Assembly (NCBI RefSeq): GCF_902500215.1
Contig: NZ_CABVOU010000019.1
Location: 42,152-106,151 of the forward strand
DNA from: Halomonas lysinitropha
GTDB lineage: Bacteria; Pseudomonadota; Gammaproteobacteria; Pseudomonadales; Halomonadaceae
DNA: 64,000 bases
Direction of reading: 5' to 3'
In this document: positions 15,889-25,270 of the stretch, one piece after another
How positions within the stretch are numbered: position 1 is the stretch's first letter
Layout of the letters: every line of letters starts with the position of its first letter
Made by a program: the position numbers and the translations under genes
The notes under the pieces: generated by a model
Database searches by the model: none
What the model was told of the DNA's origin: nothing
The model's input: the letters and a program-made list of their open reading frames with translations, nothing else

Positions 15889-18800
15889 ATGAGTCACTTC
15901 ATCGATCGGCTGAACTTCTTCCGCAAGGCCCGCGAACCCTTCGCCAACGAGCATGGTGAACTTCGCCAGGAGTCCCGCGAGTGGGAGAACAGCTACCGGC
16001 AGCGCTGGCAGCACGACAAGGTGGTGCGGTCCACCCACGGGGTGAACTGCACCGGGTCGTGCAGCTGGAAGATCTACGTCAAGAACGGCCTGGTCACCTG
16101 GGAAACCCAGCAGACCGACTACCCCCGCACTCGGCCCGATCTGCCCAACCACGAGCCGCGGGGCTGTCCGCGGGGCGCCAGCTACTCCTGGTACATGTAC
16201 AGCGCCAACCGCCTCAAGTACCCGCTGGTTCGCAAGCCGCTGCTCAAGCTGTGGCGTGAGGCGCTGGAGCTCAAGACGGACCCCGTCGAGGCCTGGGCCT
16301 ATATCGTCGAGGATCCGTCAAAGACCAAGGAGTACAAGCGAGCCCGCGGCATGGGCGGCTTCGTGCGTGCCGACTGGGATGAACTCAACGAGCTGATCGC
16401 CGCGTCCAATGTCTACACCGCCAAGCAGTTCGGTCCGGACCGCATCATGGGCTTCTCGCCGATCCCCGCCATGTCCATGGTCAGCTATGCCGCAGGTAGC
16501 CGCTACCTGTCGCTGATCGGCGGCGTCTGCATGAGCTTCTACGACTTCTATTGCGACCTGCCGCCGGCCTCGCCGATGACCTGGGGCGAGCAGACGGACG
16601 TGCCCGAGTCAGCTGATTGGTACAACTCCGGCTATATCATCGCCTGGGGCTCCAACGTCCCCCAGACCCGCACCCCGGATGCCCACTTCTTTACCGAGGT
16701 GCGCTACAAGGGCACCAAAACCGTCTCGATCACCCCGGACTATGCCGAGGTATCCAAGCTCACCGACGAGTGGCTCTCCGCCAAGCAGGGCACCGATGCC
16801 GCCCTGGCCATGGCCATGGGGCACGTGATCCTCAAGGAGTTCCACCTCGACAAGCCCAGCGCCTATTTCACCGACTACGTGCGCCAGTACACCGACATGC
16901 CCTTCCTGGTCGAGCTCGAGGTCCGCGAGGACGGCAGCTACGCCCCGGGGCGTCAGCTGCGTGCCAGCGACTTCGATGCCAGCCTGGGCCAGGAGAACAA
17001 CCCCGAGTGGAAGACCGTCGCCTGGGACGAGACCCGCGACCAGCTGGTGGTGCCGCGCGGCTCCATCGGCTTCCGCTGGGGCGAGACCGGCGACGAAGTG
17101 GGCAAGTGGAACCTCGAGCCGCTGGACGCCGAGGGCACCGAGATCAAGCCGCTGCTGACCCTGGCCGACCACCACGATAGTGTGGCCAGCGTGGCGTTTC
17201 CCTATTTCGGCGGCATCGAGCATGAGCACTTCGAGCATGTGAAGGGAGAAGGCGCGGGCGCCGCGGATGACCTGCTCTTCCATAACCTGCCCGTCAAGAA
17301 ACTGAAGAAGGCCGACGGCAGCGAGATGCTGGCGGTCACCGTGTTCGACCTGATGTGCGCCAACTACGGCATCGACCGTGGCTTCAAGGGTGAAGGCGAA
17401 GACGACGGTGCGACCTCCTACGACCAGGTACGCCCCTATACTCCGGCCTGGCAGGAGAAGATTACTGGCGTATCCGCTGAGCAGGCCACCCGCATCGCCC
17501 GTGAGTTCGCCGACAACGCCCACAAGACCCAGGGGCGCAGCATGATCATTGTGGGTGCCGGCATGAACCACTGGTACCACATGGACATGAACTACCGTGG
17601 CCTGATCAACATGCTGGTCATGTGTGGCTGCATCGGTCAGAGCGGCGGCGGCTGGGCCCACTATGTGGGCCAGGAGAAGCTGCGCCCGCAGACCGGCTGG
17701 CTGCCGCTGGCCTTCGGTCTCGACTGGCAGCGGCCGCCGCGCCACATGAATTCCACCTCCTTCTTCTATAACCACTCTTCCCAGTGGCGCTACGAGAAGC
17801 TGGAGATCAAGGAGATCCTCTCGCCGCTGGCCAAGGCCGAGGACTATCCCGGCAGCCTGATCGATTTCAACGTGCGCTCCGAGCGCATGGGCTGGTTGCC
17901 CTCCGCTCCGCAGTTGGGCACCAACCCGCTGCGCCTGGCGAAGCAGGCCGAGGACGCCGGGATGTCCACCAAGGACTATGCCGTTCAGCAACTCAAGAGC
18001 GGCGAGCTCTCCTTTGCCGCGGAGGACCCGGATGCCCCGGAAAACTTCCCCCGCAACCTGTTCATCTGGCGCTCCAACCTGCTGGGCAGCTCCGGCAAGG
18101 GCCACGAGTACATGCTCAAGTACCTGCTGGGCACCCGGCACGGTATCCAGGGTAAGGACCTGGGTGAGGAGGGCGGCACCAAGCCCGAGGAGGTCAAGTG
18201 GCATGACGAGGCGCCCGAGGGCAAGCTCGACCTGCTGGTGACCCTGGACTTCCGCATGTCCACCACCTGCCTCTACTCGGACATCGTGCTGCCCACGGCG
18301 ACCTGGTACGAGAAGGACGACCTCAACACCTCCGATATGCACCCCTTCATCCACCCGCTGACCGCGGCCACCGACCCGGCGTGGGAGTCGCGCAGCGACT
18401 GGGAGATCTACAAGGGTATCGCCAAGGCCTTCTCCAAGGTCTGCGTGGGGCACCTGGGCGAGGAGACCGACCTGGTCACCCTGCCACACCAGCACGACTC
18501 CCCCGCCGAACTGGCCCAGGTCGACGTGAAGGACTGGAAGAAGGGCGAGTGCGAGCCCATCCCGGGCAAGACCATGCCGGCGCTGATCGAGGTCAAGCGC
18601 AACTACCCCGAGACCTACGAGCGCTTCACCTCAGTGGGCCCGCTGCTCGAGAGCATCGGCAACGGTGGCAAGGGCATCAGCTGGAACACCGAGTCCGAGG
18701 TTGACCTGCTCGGCAAGCTCAACCACCGCAAGCTGGACGGATCCTCCAAGGGCCGCCCCCAGATCGAGAGTGCCGTTGACGCGGCCGAGATGGTGCTGAC

Positions 18801-19671
18801 GCTGGCGCCGGAGACCAACGGCCAGGTGTCAGTCAAGGCCTGGGATGCCCTCTCCAAGATCACCGGGCGGGATCATACCCACCTGGCGCATCCCAAGGAG
18901 GACGAGAAGATTCGCTTCCGCGATATCGTCGCCCAGCCGCGCAAGATCATCTCCAGCCCGACCTGGTCCGGCCTCGAGGACGAGCACGTCTCCTACAACG
19001 CCGGCTACACCAACGTCCACGAGCTGATTCCCTGGCGCACCGTCAGCGGTCGCCAGCAGTTCTACCAGGATCACCCCTGGATGCGTGCCTTCGGCGAGAG
19101 CCTGCTGGCCTATCGGCCCCCCATCAATACCAAGGCGGCGCAGGGCTTCACCTTGCCGGACGACAACGGCTACAAGACCAAGGCCCTGAACTTCATCACG
19201 CCGCACCAGAAATGGGGAATCCACTCCACCTACAGCGAAAATCTGCTGATGCTGACCTTGTCACGCGGCGGGCCTATCGCCTGGCTGTCGGAAGACGATG
19301 CGGCATCGATCGGCATCGAGGATAACGACTGGATCGAGCTCTACAACTCCAATGGTGCCATCACTGCCCGTGCCGTGGTCAGCCAGCGGGTCAAGAACGG
19401 CATGGTCATGATGTACCACGCACAGGAGCGCATCACCAATATCCCCGGCTCCGAGGTCAGTGGCACGCGTGGCGGATTCCATAACTCGGTCACCCGCATC
19501 TGCCCCAAGCCGACCCACATGATCGGCGGCTATGCGCAGCTCTCCTACAGCTTCAACTACTACGGCACCGTCGGCTCCAACCGCGACGAGTTCGTTCTGA
19601 TTCGCAAGATGAAACATATCGACTGGTTGGATGGCGAAGGCAATGACACCGTGCAGGAGGCCGTGAAATGA
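15889..19671 (+). CDS. narG: Respiratory nitrate reductase alpha subunit
   Basis: Catalytic Mo-bisMGD subunit that reduces nitrate to nitrite on the cytoplasmic side of the membrane. At 1260 residues it has the usual length. The N-terminal FS0 cluster ligands are visible: His50, Cys54 and Cys58 in STHGVNCTGSCSW and Cys93 in RGCPRGASYSW. The Mo-coordinating Asp motif YNSGYIIAWGSNVPQTRTPDAH follows near residue 245-265. The ATG at 15889 after GGAG is used; an upstream in-frame start would add 16 poor residues. First gene of narGHJI-PPIase-moaB, preceded by paired NarL heptamers, and it overlaps narH by 4 nt. Confidence 0.98.
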   Translation: MSHFIDRLNFFRKAREPFANEHGELRQESREWENSYRQRWQHDKVVRSTHGVNCTGSCSWKIYVKNGLVTWETQQTDYPRTRPDLPNHEPRGCPRGASYSWYMYSANRLKYPLVRKPLLKLWREALELKTDPVEAWAYIVEDPSKTKEYKRARGMGGFVRADWDELNELIAASNVYTAKQFGPDRIMGFSPIPAMSMVSYAAGSRYLSLIGGVCMSFYDFYCDLPPASPMTWGEQTDVPESADWYNSGYIIAWGSNVPQTRTPDAHFFTEVRYKGTKTVSITPDYAEVSKLTDEWLSAKQGTDAALAMAMGHVILKEFHLDKPSAYFTDYVRQYTDMPFLVELEVREDGSYAPGRQLRASDFDASLGQENNPEWKTVAWDETRDQLVVPRGSIGFRWGETGDEVGKWNLEPLDAEGTEIKPLLTLADHHDSVASVAFPYFGGIEHEHFEHVKGEGAGAADDLLFHNLPVKKLKKADGSEMLAVTVFDLMCANYGIDRGFKGEGEDDGATSYDQVRPYTPAWQEKITGVSAEQATRIAREFADNAHKTQGRSMIIVGAGMNHWYHMDMNYRGLINMLVMCGCIGQSGGGWAHYVGQEKLRPQTGWLPLAFGLDWQRPPRHMNSTSFFYNHSSQWRYEKLEIKEILSPLAKAEDYPGSLIDFNVRSERMGWLPSAPQLGTNPLRLAKQAEDAGMSTKDYAVQQLKSGELSFAAEDPDAPENFPRNLFIWRSNLLGSSGKGHEYMLKYLLGTRHGIQGKDLGEEGGTKPEEVKWHDEAPEGKLDLLVTLDFRMSTTCLYSDIVLPTATWYEKDDLNTSDMHPFIHPLTAATDPAWESRSDWEIYKGIAKAFSKVCVGHLGEETDLVTLPHQHDSPAELAQVDVKDWKKGECEPIPGKTMPALIEVKRNYPETYERFTSVGPLLESIGNGGKGISWNTESEVDLLGKLNHRKLDGSSKGRPQIESAVDAAEMVLTLAPETNGQVSVKAWDALSKITGRDHTHLAHPKEDEKIRFRDIVAQPRKIISSPTWSGLEDEHVSYNAGYTNVHELIPWRTVSGRQQFYQDHPWMRAFGESLLAYRPPINTKAAQGFTLPDDNGYKTKALNFITPHQKWGIHSTYSENLLMLTLSRGGPIAWLSEDDAASIGIEDNDWIELYNSNGAITARAVVSQRVKNGMVMMYHAQERITNIPGSEVSGTRGGFHNSVTRICPKPTHMIGGYAQLSYSFNYYGTVGSNRDEFVLIRKMKHIDWLDGEGNDTVQEAVK

Positions 19672-21242
19672 AGATTCGTTCCCAGGTAGGCATGGTCCTC
19701 AACCTCGACAAGTGCATCGGCTGTCACACCTGCTCGGTGACCTGCAAGAACGTCTGGACCAGTCGTGAAGGCGTCGAGTACGCCTGGTTCAACAACGTCG
19801 AGACCAAGCCCGGCATCGGCTATCCCAAGGAGTGGGAGAACCAGCACAAGTGGAAGGGTGGCTGGCTGCGTCGCAAGGACGGCAAGATCGAACCGCGCAT
19901 CGGCGGCAAGTGGCGGGTATTGGCGAACATCTTCGCCAACCCCGACCTGCCGGAGATCGACGACTACTACGAGCCGTTCACCTTCGATTACCAGCACCTG
20001 CACACCGCCAAGCAGGGCGAGCATCAGCCTACCGCGCGTCCACGCTCACTGATCTCCGGCGAACGCATGAACAAGATCGAGTGGGGCCCGAACTGGGAGG
20101 AGATCCTCGGTACCGAGTTCGCCAAGCGGCGCAAGGACTCGAACTTCGAGAAGATCCAGGCCGACATCTACGGCCAGTTCGAGAACACCTTCATGATGTA
20201 CCTGCCGCGGCTGTGCGAGCACTGCCTCAACCCGACGTGCGTGGCCTCGTGCCCGAGTGGCGCGATCTACAAGCGCGAGGAGGACGGCATCGTCCTGATC
20301 GACCAGGACAAGTGCCGCGGCTGGCGGATGTGCATCTCGGGCTGCCCCTACAAGAAAATCTACTACAACTGGAAGACCGGGAAGTCCGAAAAGTGCATCT
20401 TCTGCTACCCGCGCATCGAGGCCGGCCAGCCCACCGTCTGCTCCGAGACCTGTGTGGGCCGGATCCGCTATCTCGGCGTGCTGCTCTATGATGCCGACCG
20501 TATCGAGGAAGTGGCCAGCTCGCCGGACGAGCGTGACCTCTATCATCGCCAGTGCGAGATCTTCCTGGATCCCAACGACCCGGAGGTGATCGCCCAGGCG
20601 AAGAGGGATGGCATCACCGACAACGTGATCGCCGCCGCCCAGGCCTCGCCCGTCTACAAGCTGGCCATGGACTGGGGCCTGGCGCTGCCGCTGCATCCGG
20701 AGTATCGCACCCTGCCGATGGTCTGGTACGTGCCGCCGCTGTCGCCGATCCAGTCGGCCGCCGAGGCCGGCAACGTCGAGTTCGACGGCGTCATGCCCAA
20801 GATCGAGTCGCTGCGCATTCCGGTCAAGTACCTGGCCAACATGCTCACTGCCGGCGAGGAAGAGCCCGTGGTCCTGGCCCTCAAGCGTCTCATGGCGATG
20901 CGTCTCTACATGCGCGGCAAGCACGTTGAAGGCAAGGTCGAGACCGAGGTGCTGGAGAGCGTGGGCCTTACCGAGGCCCAGGTGGAGGACATGTACCGGT
21001 ACCTGGCCATCGCCAACTACGAGGACCGCTTCGTGATCCCCACCAGCCACCGTGAAATGGCCACCGAGGCCTTCCCTGAGAGGGGCGGCTGCGGCTTCAC
21101 CTTCGGCGACGGCTGTCACGGCGAGAGCAAGCCGAGCCTGTTCAACGGCCGTTCACAGACCACCACCCTGGTGCAGCCGGTCGAGACCTTCGATCCCGGC
21201 GCACAGGACAAGACCCCGAGCGAGGAGGTGCGTCATGGCTGA
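19668..21242 (+). CDS. narH: Respiratory nitrate reductase beta subunit
   Basis: 524-residue iron-sulphur subunit that passes electrons from NarI to NarG. Four cluster-binding groups are visible: CIGCHTCSVTCKNVW near the N-terminus; CEHCLNPTCVASCP; CRGWRMCISGCPYKK, where Trp replaces one Cys and so marks the [3Fe-4S] centre; and CIFCYPRIEAGQPTVCSETC. The ATG overlaps the narG stop (ATGA) and the end overlaps narJ by 8 nt, so translation is coupled through narGHJ. No unusual features; the length and cysteine pattern match E. coli NarH. Confidence 0.98.
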   Translation: MKIRSQVGMVLNLDKCIGCHTCSVTCKNVWTSREGVEYAWFNNVETKPGIGYPKEWENQHKWKGGWLRRKDGKIEPRIGGKWRVLANIFANPDLPEIDDYYEPFTFDYQHLHTAKQGEHQPTARPRSLISGERMNKIEWGPNWEEILGTEFAKRRKDSNFEKIQADIYGQFENTFMMYLPRLCEHCLNPTCVASCPSGAIYKREEDGIVLIDQDKCRGWRMCISGCPYKKIYYNWKTGKSEKCIFCYPRIEAGQPTVCSETCVGRIRYLGVLLYDADRIEEVASSPDERDLYHRQCEIFLDPNDPEVIAQAKRDGITDNVIAAAQASPVYKLAMDWGLALPLHPEYRTLPMVWYVPPLSPIQSAAEAGNVEFDGVMPKIESLRIPVKYLANMLTAGEEEPVVLALKRLMAMRLYMRGKHVEGKVETEVLESVGLTEAQVEDMYRYLAIANYEDRFVIPTSHREMATEAFPERGGCGFTFGDGCHGESKPSLFNGRSQTTTLVQPVETFDPGAQDKTPSEEVRHG

Positions 21243-22020
21243 GGCAGCGATGCAACACCCCGTGGCGGAGCCGGACATGCTGAGCCTGCGCGTGCTGGCC
21301 CGGCTGCTCGACTATCCCTCCGCGGAGCTCCAGGCTGCCGCGCCGGAGTTGATCGAGATCCTCGACGGCGAACGCCGCTGGACCCCGGCACTACGTACCC
21401 GCCTGATGGACTGGTGCCAGCGCCTGATGGAGGCCGATCTGATGGAGCTGCAGGCCGAGTACGTGGCGCTGTTCGACAAGGGGCGCAGCACCTCGCTGCT
21501 GCTCTTCGAACACGTTCACGGCGAGTCCCGCGATCGCGGTCAGGCCATGGTCGATCTGATGGCCGAGTACAGCGCTGCCGGTTTCGAGCTCGATGCCCGT
21601 GAGCTGCCCGACTACCTGCCGTTGTTCCTCGAGTATCTCTCCACTCGACCGGAAGCCGATATCGGGCGCTGGCTGGGCGAGATTCGCCATATCCTGGCGC
21701 TGATCGCCGCCCGACTGGAAGAGCGCGACGCCGATCATACCCTGGTGCCATTGTCGCTGCTGGCGCTGATCGGGGCCGAGGGGGATGTCGAGGCTCACCG
21801 TGAGACGGTGAAGGAGGAGGCCCCCGACGACACCCCGGAAGCGTTGGACGAGGTCTGGGAGGAGGAGGCAGTGCGCTTCAGCGCCGACTCCGACCAGGAC
21901 TGCGCCCTGCAGTCCGCCGAGGGGCGACGGCTCGCCGAGCGCAAGCAATCCGTGCCCAGCGACCCCGTCAAGATCATGCCCGGCAGCGGCTCGACCGACC
22001 GCGCCCTTACCGATCGCTAA
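21235..22020 (+). CDS. narJ: Nitrate reductase molybdenum cofactor assembly chaperone
   Basis: 261-residue system-specific chaperone (TorD/NarJ family) that holds apo-NarGH for Mo-cofactor insertion and membrane attachment; not part of the final enzyme. The core LRVLARLLDYPSAELQ at the start and FDKGRSTSLLLFEHVHGESRDRGQAMVDLM near residues 75-105 are typical NarJ motifs. The C-terminal 50 residues are acidic and low in similarity, as is common. The ATG at 21235 has GAGGAGG upstream and lies inside the last codons of narH, giving an 8-nt overlap; the long upstream reading frame is discarded. Confidence 0.95.
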   Translation: MAEAAMQHPVAEPDMLSLRVLARLLDYPSAELQAAAPELIEILDGERRWTPALRTRLMDWCQRLMEADLMELQAEYVALFDKGRSTSLLLFEHVHGESRDRGQAMVDLMAEYSAAGFELDARELPDYLPLFLEYLSTRPEADIGRWLGEIRHILALIAARLEERDADHTLVPLSLLALIGAEGDVEAHRETVKEEAPDDTPEALDEVWEEEAVRFSADSDQDCALQSAEGRRLAERKQSVPSDPVKIMPGSGSTDRALTDR

Positions 22021-22032
22021 AGGAGAAACGTC

Positions 22033-22716
22033 ATGTTTAGCGAATACCTGCAACACCTGCTCTACGGCTACTACCCGTACCTGGCCGGTACGGTATTCCT
22101 GGTCGGCAGCCTGCTGCGTTTCGATCATGGCCAGTACACCTGGAAGACCGGTTCCAGCCAGATGCTCTCGTCCAAGAACATGCGCCTGGCCAGCAACCTC
22201 TTCCATATCGGCATCATCGTGATCTTCTTCGGCCACCTGTTCGGCATGCTGACCCCGCATTGGGCCTACGCGCCCTTCCTGTCGGCGGGTGCCAAGCAGG
22301 TACTGGCTATCGTCATCGGTGGCATCGCCGGGGTGATGTGCCTGGTGGGTGGCGCCATGCTGCTCTACCGCCGCATGACCAACCCGCGGGTCAAGGCCTC
22401 CTCCGCGCCGATGGACAATGTCATCCTCGGGCTGATCGTCTTCCAGGCGGCGCTGGGCGTGATCAGCGTGTTCTTCTCGCTGGGCCATCTGGACGGCGCG
22501 ATGATGCTTACCCTGGCCGCCTGGGCACAATCCATCGTCTTCTTCAGCGGCGGCGCGGCGGACTTCATGGCCGAGGTCTCCTGGATCTACAAGGTCCATG
22601 TCTTCCTCGGCCTGACCATCATCCTGCTGTTCCCGTTCTCGCGCCTGGTGCATGTGTGGAGCGTGCCTTTCGGGTATATCACTCGCCGTTACCAGCTGGT
22701 TCGCAAGCGGGGCTGA
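22033..22716 (+). CDS. narI: Respiratory nitrate reductase gamma subunit
   Basis: 227-residue membrane cytochrome b that oxidises quinol at the periplasmic side and passes electrons to NarH. Five hydrophobic segments are present. The four haem ligands match E. coli: His58 and His68 in LFHIGIIVIFFGHLFG, and His189 and His207 in KVHVFLG and LVHVWSVPFGY. AAAGGAG lies upstream of the ATG, 12 nt after narJ. It completes narGHJI. Confidence 0.97.
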   Translation: MFSEYLQHLLYGYYPYLAGTVFLVGSLLRFDHGQYTWKTGSSQMLSSKNMRLASNLFHIGIIVIFFGHLFGMLTPHWAYAPFLSAGAKQVLAIVIGGIAGVMCLVGGAMLLYRRMTNPRVKASSAPMDNVILGLIVFQAALGVISVFFSLGHLDGAMMLTLAAWAQSIVFFSGGAADFMAEVSWIYKVHVFLGLTIILLFPFSRLVHVWSVPFGYITRRYQLVRKRG

Positions 22717-22720
22717 CATC

Positions 22721-23542
22721 ATGTTGAAGATCGATATCGAGCAGATTCCGGGGGACACCAGTCCCCCACCCATCCGGGTCGGCGAGGCCACCATCGCGGA
22801 GGCCGACATAGCCGAAGAGATGCAGTACCATCCGGCGGACAGCGCCGGCACGGCCCAGCTCAAGGCGGCCCGCGCCCTGGTGGTGCGTGAGCTGCTGCGC
22901 CAGCGGGCGGTGGCCCTGGGTGTGGCCGAGGCCGCCGGAGAGGCGGTCGACGAGGCGGATGTCGCCATCGCCGAACTCCTGGAGCGGGACCTGGAGGTGC
23001 CCGAGCCCGCCGAGGAAGACTGCCGCCGCTTCCACGCTGCCCATCCCGAGCGCTTCAGCGAACCCACCCGCCTGCGGGTACGCCACGTGCTGCTGGCCGC
23101 GGCCCCGGACGACGCCCCGGCCCGCGACGCCGGCTATCGCCTGGGCGAAAAGCTGGTCCGCGAGTTGCAGGAGGTGCCCGAGCGCTTTACCGAGTTCGCT
23201 CAGCGCCACTCCGCCTGCCCCTCCAGGGAGGAGGGCGGCGACCTGGGCTGGCTGGCCCCCGGCCAGACCGTGGCCGAGCTGGACCGCGCCCTGCAGCATC
23301 TGCCCGAGGGACTCCATGACCGTCCGCTGGCCTCGCGCTATGGTTGGCATATCGTCAGCATCGACCAGCGCGTCGAGGGGCGTGAGTTGCCCTACGAGCA
23401 GGTGGCCGAGCACGTCCGCCACAGCCTGCGCGAGCAGGCCACCCGCCGGGCCCTGCGCCACTACCTGCTGGCGCTGGAGGCCGAGATCGGTGTCGACGGC
23501 ATCAGCCTCGATGACGACAGCGCCAGTGCCCTGATGCAGTAG
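22721..23542 (+). CDS. PPIC-type peptidyl-prolyl isomerase in the nar operon
   Basis: 273-residue protein beginning 4 nt after narI. It has an N-terminal helical region and a parvulin-type rotamase domain about residues 120-220 (RVRHVLLAAAPDD, FAQRHSACPSREEGGDLGWLAPGQ, LASRYGWHIVSID). It lacks an obvious signal peptide and resembles the NifM/NarJ-linked isomerases found at the end of nar operons in Pseudomonas and Halomonas. It probably helps fold or assemble nitrate reductase in the cytoplasm; a target is not known. A hairpin (23551-23571) follows. Confidence 0.85.
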   Translation: MLKIDIEQIPGDTSPPPIRVGEATIAEADIAEEMQYHPADSAGTAQLKAARALVVRELLRQRAVALGVAEAAGEAVDEADVAIAELLERDLEVPEPAEEDCRRFHAAHPERFSEPTRLRVRHVLLAAAPDDAPARDAGYRLGEKLVRELQEVPERFTEFAQRHSACPSREEGGDLGWLAPGQTVAELDRALQHLPEGLHDRPLASRYGWHIVSIDQRVEGRELPYEQVAEHVRHSLREQATRRALRHYLLALEAEIGVDGISLDDDSASALMQ

Positions 23543-23550
23543 CCACATGA

Positions 23551-23571
23551 AGGGGGCCGGCCTGGCCCCCT
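23551..23571 (+). terminator. Hairpin after the nar-operon isomerase
   Basis: AGGGGGCC (23551-23558) pairs with GGCCCCCT (23564-23571) across a 5-nt loop, followed by CGACGTTTCC. The T-run is poor, so it may only partly end transcription before moaB. Confidence 0.45.
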
Positions 23572-23632
23572 CGACGTTTCCGACTCTCCTTTCCATGACG
23601 CCGCTCGCGCCGCGGGCGGCGAGGAGGACCCC

Positions 23633-24226
23633 ATGGCCCATGTTCACGCCAATACCCCCTTCGTCCCGCTCGGCATCGCCGTGCTGACCGTTTCCGACAC
23701 TCGCGGCTTCGACGAGGACGGCAGCGGCGACCTGCTCGGTGAACGACTTACCGAAGCCGACCACACCCTGGTGGAGCGACGTATCGTTCCCGACGACGTC
23801 TACCGCATCCGCGCGGTGGTCTCTACCTGGGTGGTGCGCGAGGATATTCAGGTAATCCTGGTCAACGGTGGCACCGGCTTTACCTCACGCGATACCACCC
23901 CCGAGGCGCTCACGCCGCTGTTCGACAAGGCGGTTGACGGCTATGGCGAGCTCTTCCGTCAGCTCTCGCTGGAAAGCATTGGCACCTCCACCATCCAGTC
24001 CCGGGCGGTGGCCGGGCTGATCGACCACACCCTGGTGTTCGCCATGCCCGGATCGCCCAAGGCGTGCGCCACCGCCTGGGACGGCATCCTGGCAGCCCAG
24101 CTTGATGCGCGCACAAGGCCCTGCAACTTCGTCGCCATGGTGCTGCCGGAGAGCACGCCCTGCGCCAGCCGCCAGGCTGCAACCTCGCCGAGCGAGGCGG
24201 AAGCCGGCGAGGGGATCGACGCATGA
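23633..24226 (+). CDS. moaB: Molybdopterin adenylyltransferase MoaB family
   Basis: 197-residue MoCF-binding domain protein of the MoaB/Mog family, which adenylylates molybdopterin before molybdate insertion. Typical motifs are visible: IAVLTVSDTRGFDEDGSGD near residue 14-32, LVNGGTGFTSRDTTPEAL near 80-98 and FAMPGSPKACATAWDGIL. The C-terminus is about 25 residues longer than usual and low complexity. It supplies the cofactor to NarG, which explains its position after narGHJI. The start at 23633 follows GGAGGACCCC. The stop overlaps the ATG of the decayed moeA (ATGA). Confidence 0.92.
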   Translation: MAHVHANTPFVPLGIAVLTVSDTRGFDEDGSGDLLGERLTEADHTLVERRIVPDDVYRIRAVVSTWVVREDIQVILVNGGTGFTSRDTTPEALTPLFDKAVDGYGELFRQLSLESIGTSTIQSRAVAGLIDHTLVFAMPGSPKACATAWDGILAAQLDARTRPCNFVAMVLPESTPCASRQAATSPSEAEAGEGIDA

Positions 24227-24500
24227 ACTGCGGTTGGGCGGAGGTCGTCACGACGCCCTCCGGCCTGGCGGTGACGCTGCGTGTGCCGGCCGGCGTCGGC
24301 GGGTCCGCGTGGCCCTGGTCAGTACCGACACCGCAGCTGATCTGAGTCAATGTTTTGCGCGGGCGAGCGAAGAAGTCGATCTGGTAGTGTGTACGAGTGG
24401 AGCCTCGGTAGGGGAAGAGGATCATGTGCGCCCGGTGCTGGACGGGACCAGCGGCGCTCCCGTGGCACGCCTGGCCGGTGGCGACCTGATCGTTGACTCC
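24223..24500 (+). pseudogene. moeA: Decayed moeA (molybdopterin molybdotransferase) remnant
   Basis: A short frame starts at the ATG overlapping the moaB stop (MNCGWAEV...) but ends after about 40 codons. In another frame, about 24297-24450 reads VRVALVST ... EVDLVVCTSGASVGEEDHV, which matches the MoeA C-terminal core (VRVALxSTGxEL ... DVVIxSGGxSVGExDY) with large deletions. A functional MoeA is about 400 residues, so this is a frameshifted, internally deleted relic. The gene order moaB-moeA is natural, supporting the call. Working MoeA must come from elsewhere in the genome for NarG to be active. Confidence 0.6.
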
Positions 24501-24522
24501 AATAATAATGTGGAGGAAGGCC

Positions 24523-25266
24523 ATGTCTACGGATACTGCCCCGGTGCTCAGTTCCTCGTCTGAGCTGTTGTTCCGCCCCCGTCAGCTTCGCGATCTGGTA
24601 CGTGGGGTGCCCTGGTTGGGCGACCTCGACGATGACCAGCTAGAGGACCTGCTGGAAGACAGCCAGGTGTGTACCCTCAAGGCCCGCGAGTGGCTGTTCC
24701 GCCAGGATGCACCGGCCGAATGGCTCTACGTGGTGATTAGCGGTGTGGTGCGCCTGGTGCGCAGCGCCGGCGATGGCCGATTGGCGACCATCCGCTGCGT
24801 GGAGCGTGGCGGCACCCTGGGTGAGCTGAGCATGGTATCCAGCGCCGGCGTCTATCTCTACTCCGCCGAGGCCTTGCGTCGCACCCATGTGCTGTCGATC
24901 CCGGCGGCGCGCTGCCGCCAAATCATGGACCGTCAGCCCGCCTGCCGGGCGGAATTCATGAGCCGCCTGGCCCTGGAGCTCACCGAGCGTCTCGAGGACA
25001 TGGCCCTGTTGACCCAGGCCGATGCCATGGCGCGCCTGGTCAGCTATATCCTGCGCCAGCTTCCGACGGGCCGCGCCAGGGGGCCGCGCGTGGTCCGGCT
25101 GACGATCCCCAAGCGCTGGCTGGCCGCTCAGCTGGCCATGACGCCGGAGACGCTGTCGCGCCTGCTGGCCAAGTTGCGTGAAGAGGGTTTCATCAATATC
25201 GATCGTCAGCGCCTGGTGGTTCTGGACGAGCAGAAGCTGCGCGATCTCATGCTGAGCCACGATTGA
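24523..25266 (+). CDS. Crp/Fnr-family transcriptional regulator (DNR/NnrR-like)
   Basis: 247-residue regulator with a cyclic-nucleotide-binding-like beta-barrel (about 40-150) and a C-terminal winged helix with WLAAQLAMTPETLSRLLAKLREEGFI as the DNA-recognition helix region. It lacks the N-terminal cysteine set that binds the FNR [4Fe-4S] cluster, so it is more like DNR/NnrR regulators that sense NO through haem, though haem binding cannot be seen. TGGAGGAAGG precedes the ATG at 24523. The FNR-type boxes upstream of narK1, narK2 and the norE unit are plausible targets. It ends the nitrate island. Confidence 0.85.
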   Translation: MSTDTAPVLSSSSELLFRPRQLRDLVRGVPWLGDLDDDQLEDLLEDSQVCTLKAREWLFRQDAPAEWLYVVISGVVRLVRSAGDGRLATIRCVERGGTLGELSMVSSAGVYLYSAEALRRTHVLSIPAARCRQIMDRQPACRAEFMSRLALELTERLEDMALLTQADAMARLVSYILRQLPTGRARGPRVVRLTIPKRWLAAQLAMTPETLSRLLAKLREEGFINIDRQRLVVLDEQKLRDLMLSHD

Positions 25267-25270
25267 AAGA

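Noticed and set aside
16609..18495. Long open frame antisense to narG
   Set aside because: Caused by G+C-rich codon bias in narG; no recognisable motif and no ribosome site.
24337..24350. CTGATCTGAGTCAA as an FNR box for the Crp/Fnr gene
   Set aside because: Matches only 8 of 10 and lies inside the moeA relic, about 170 bp upstream with no fitting -10, so it is probably leftover coding sequence.
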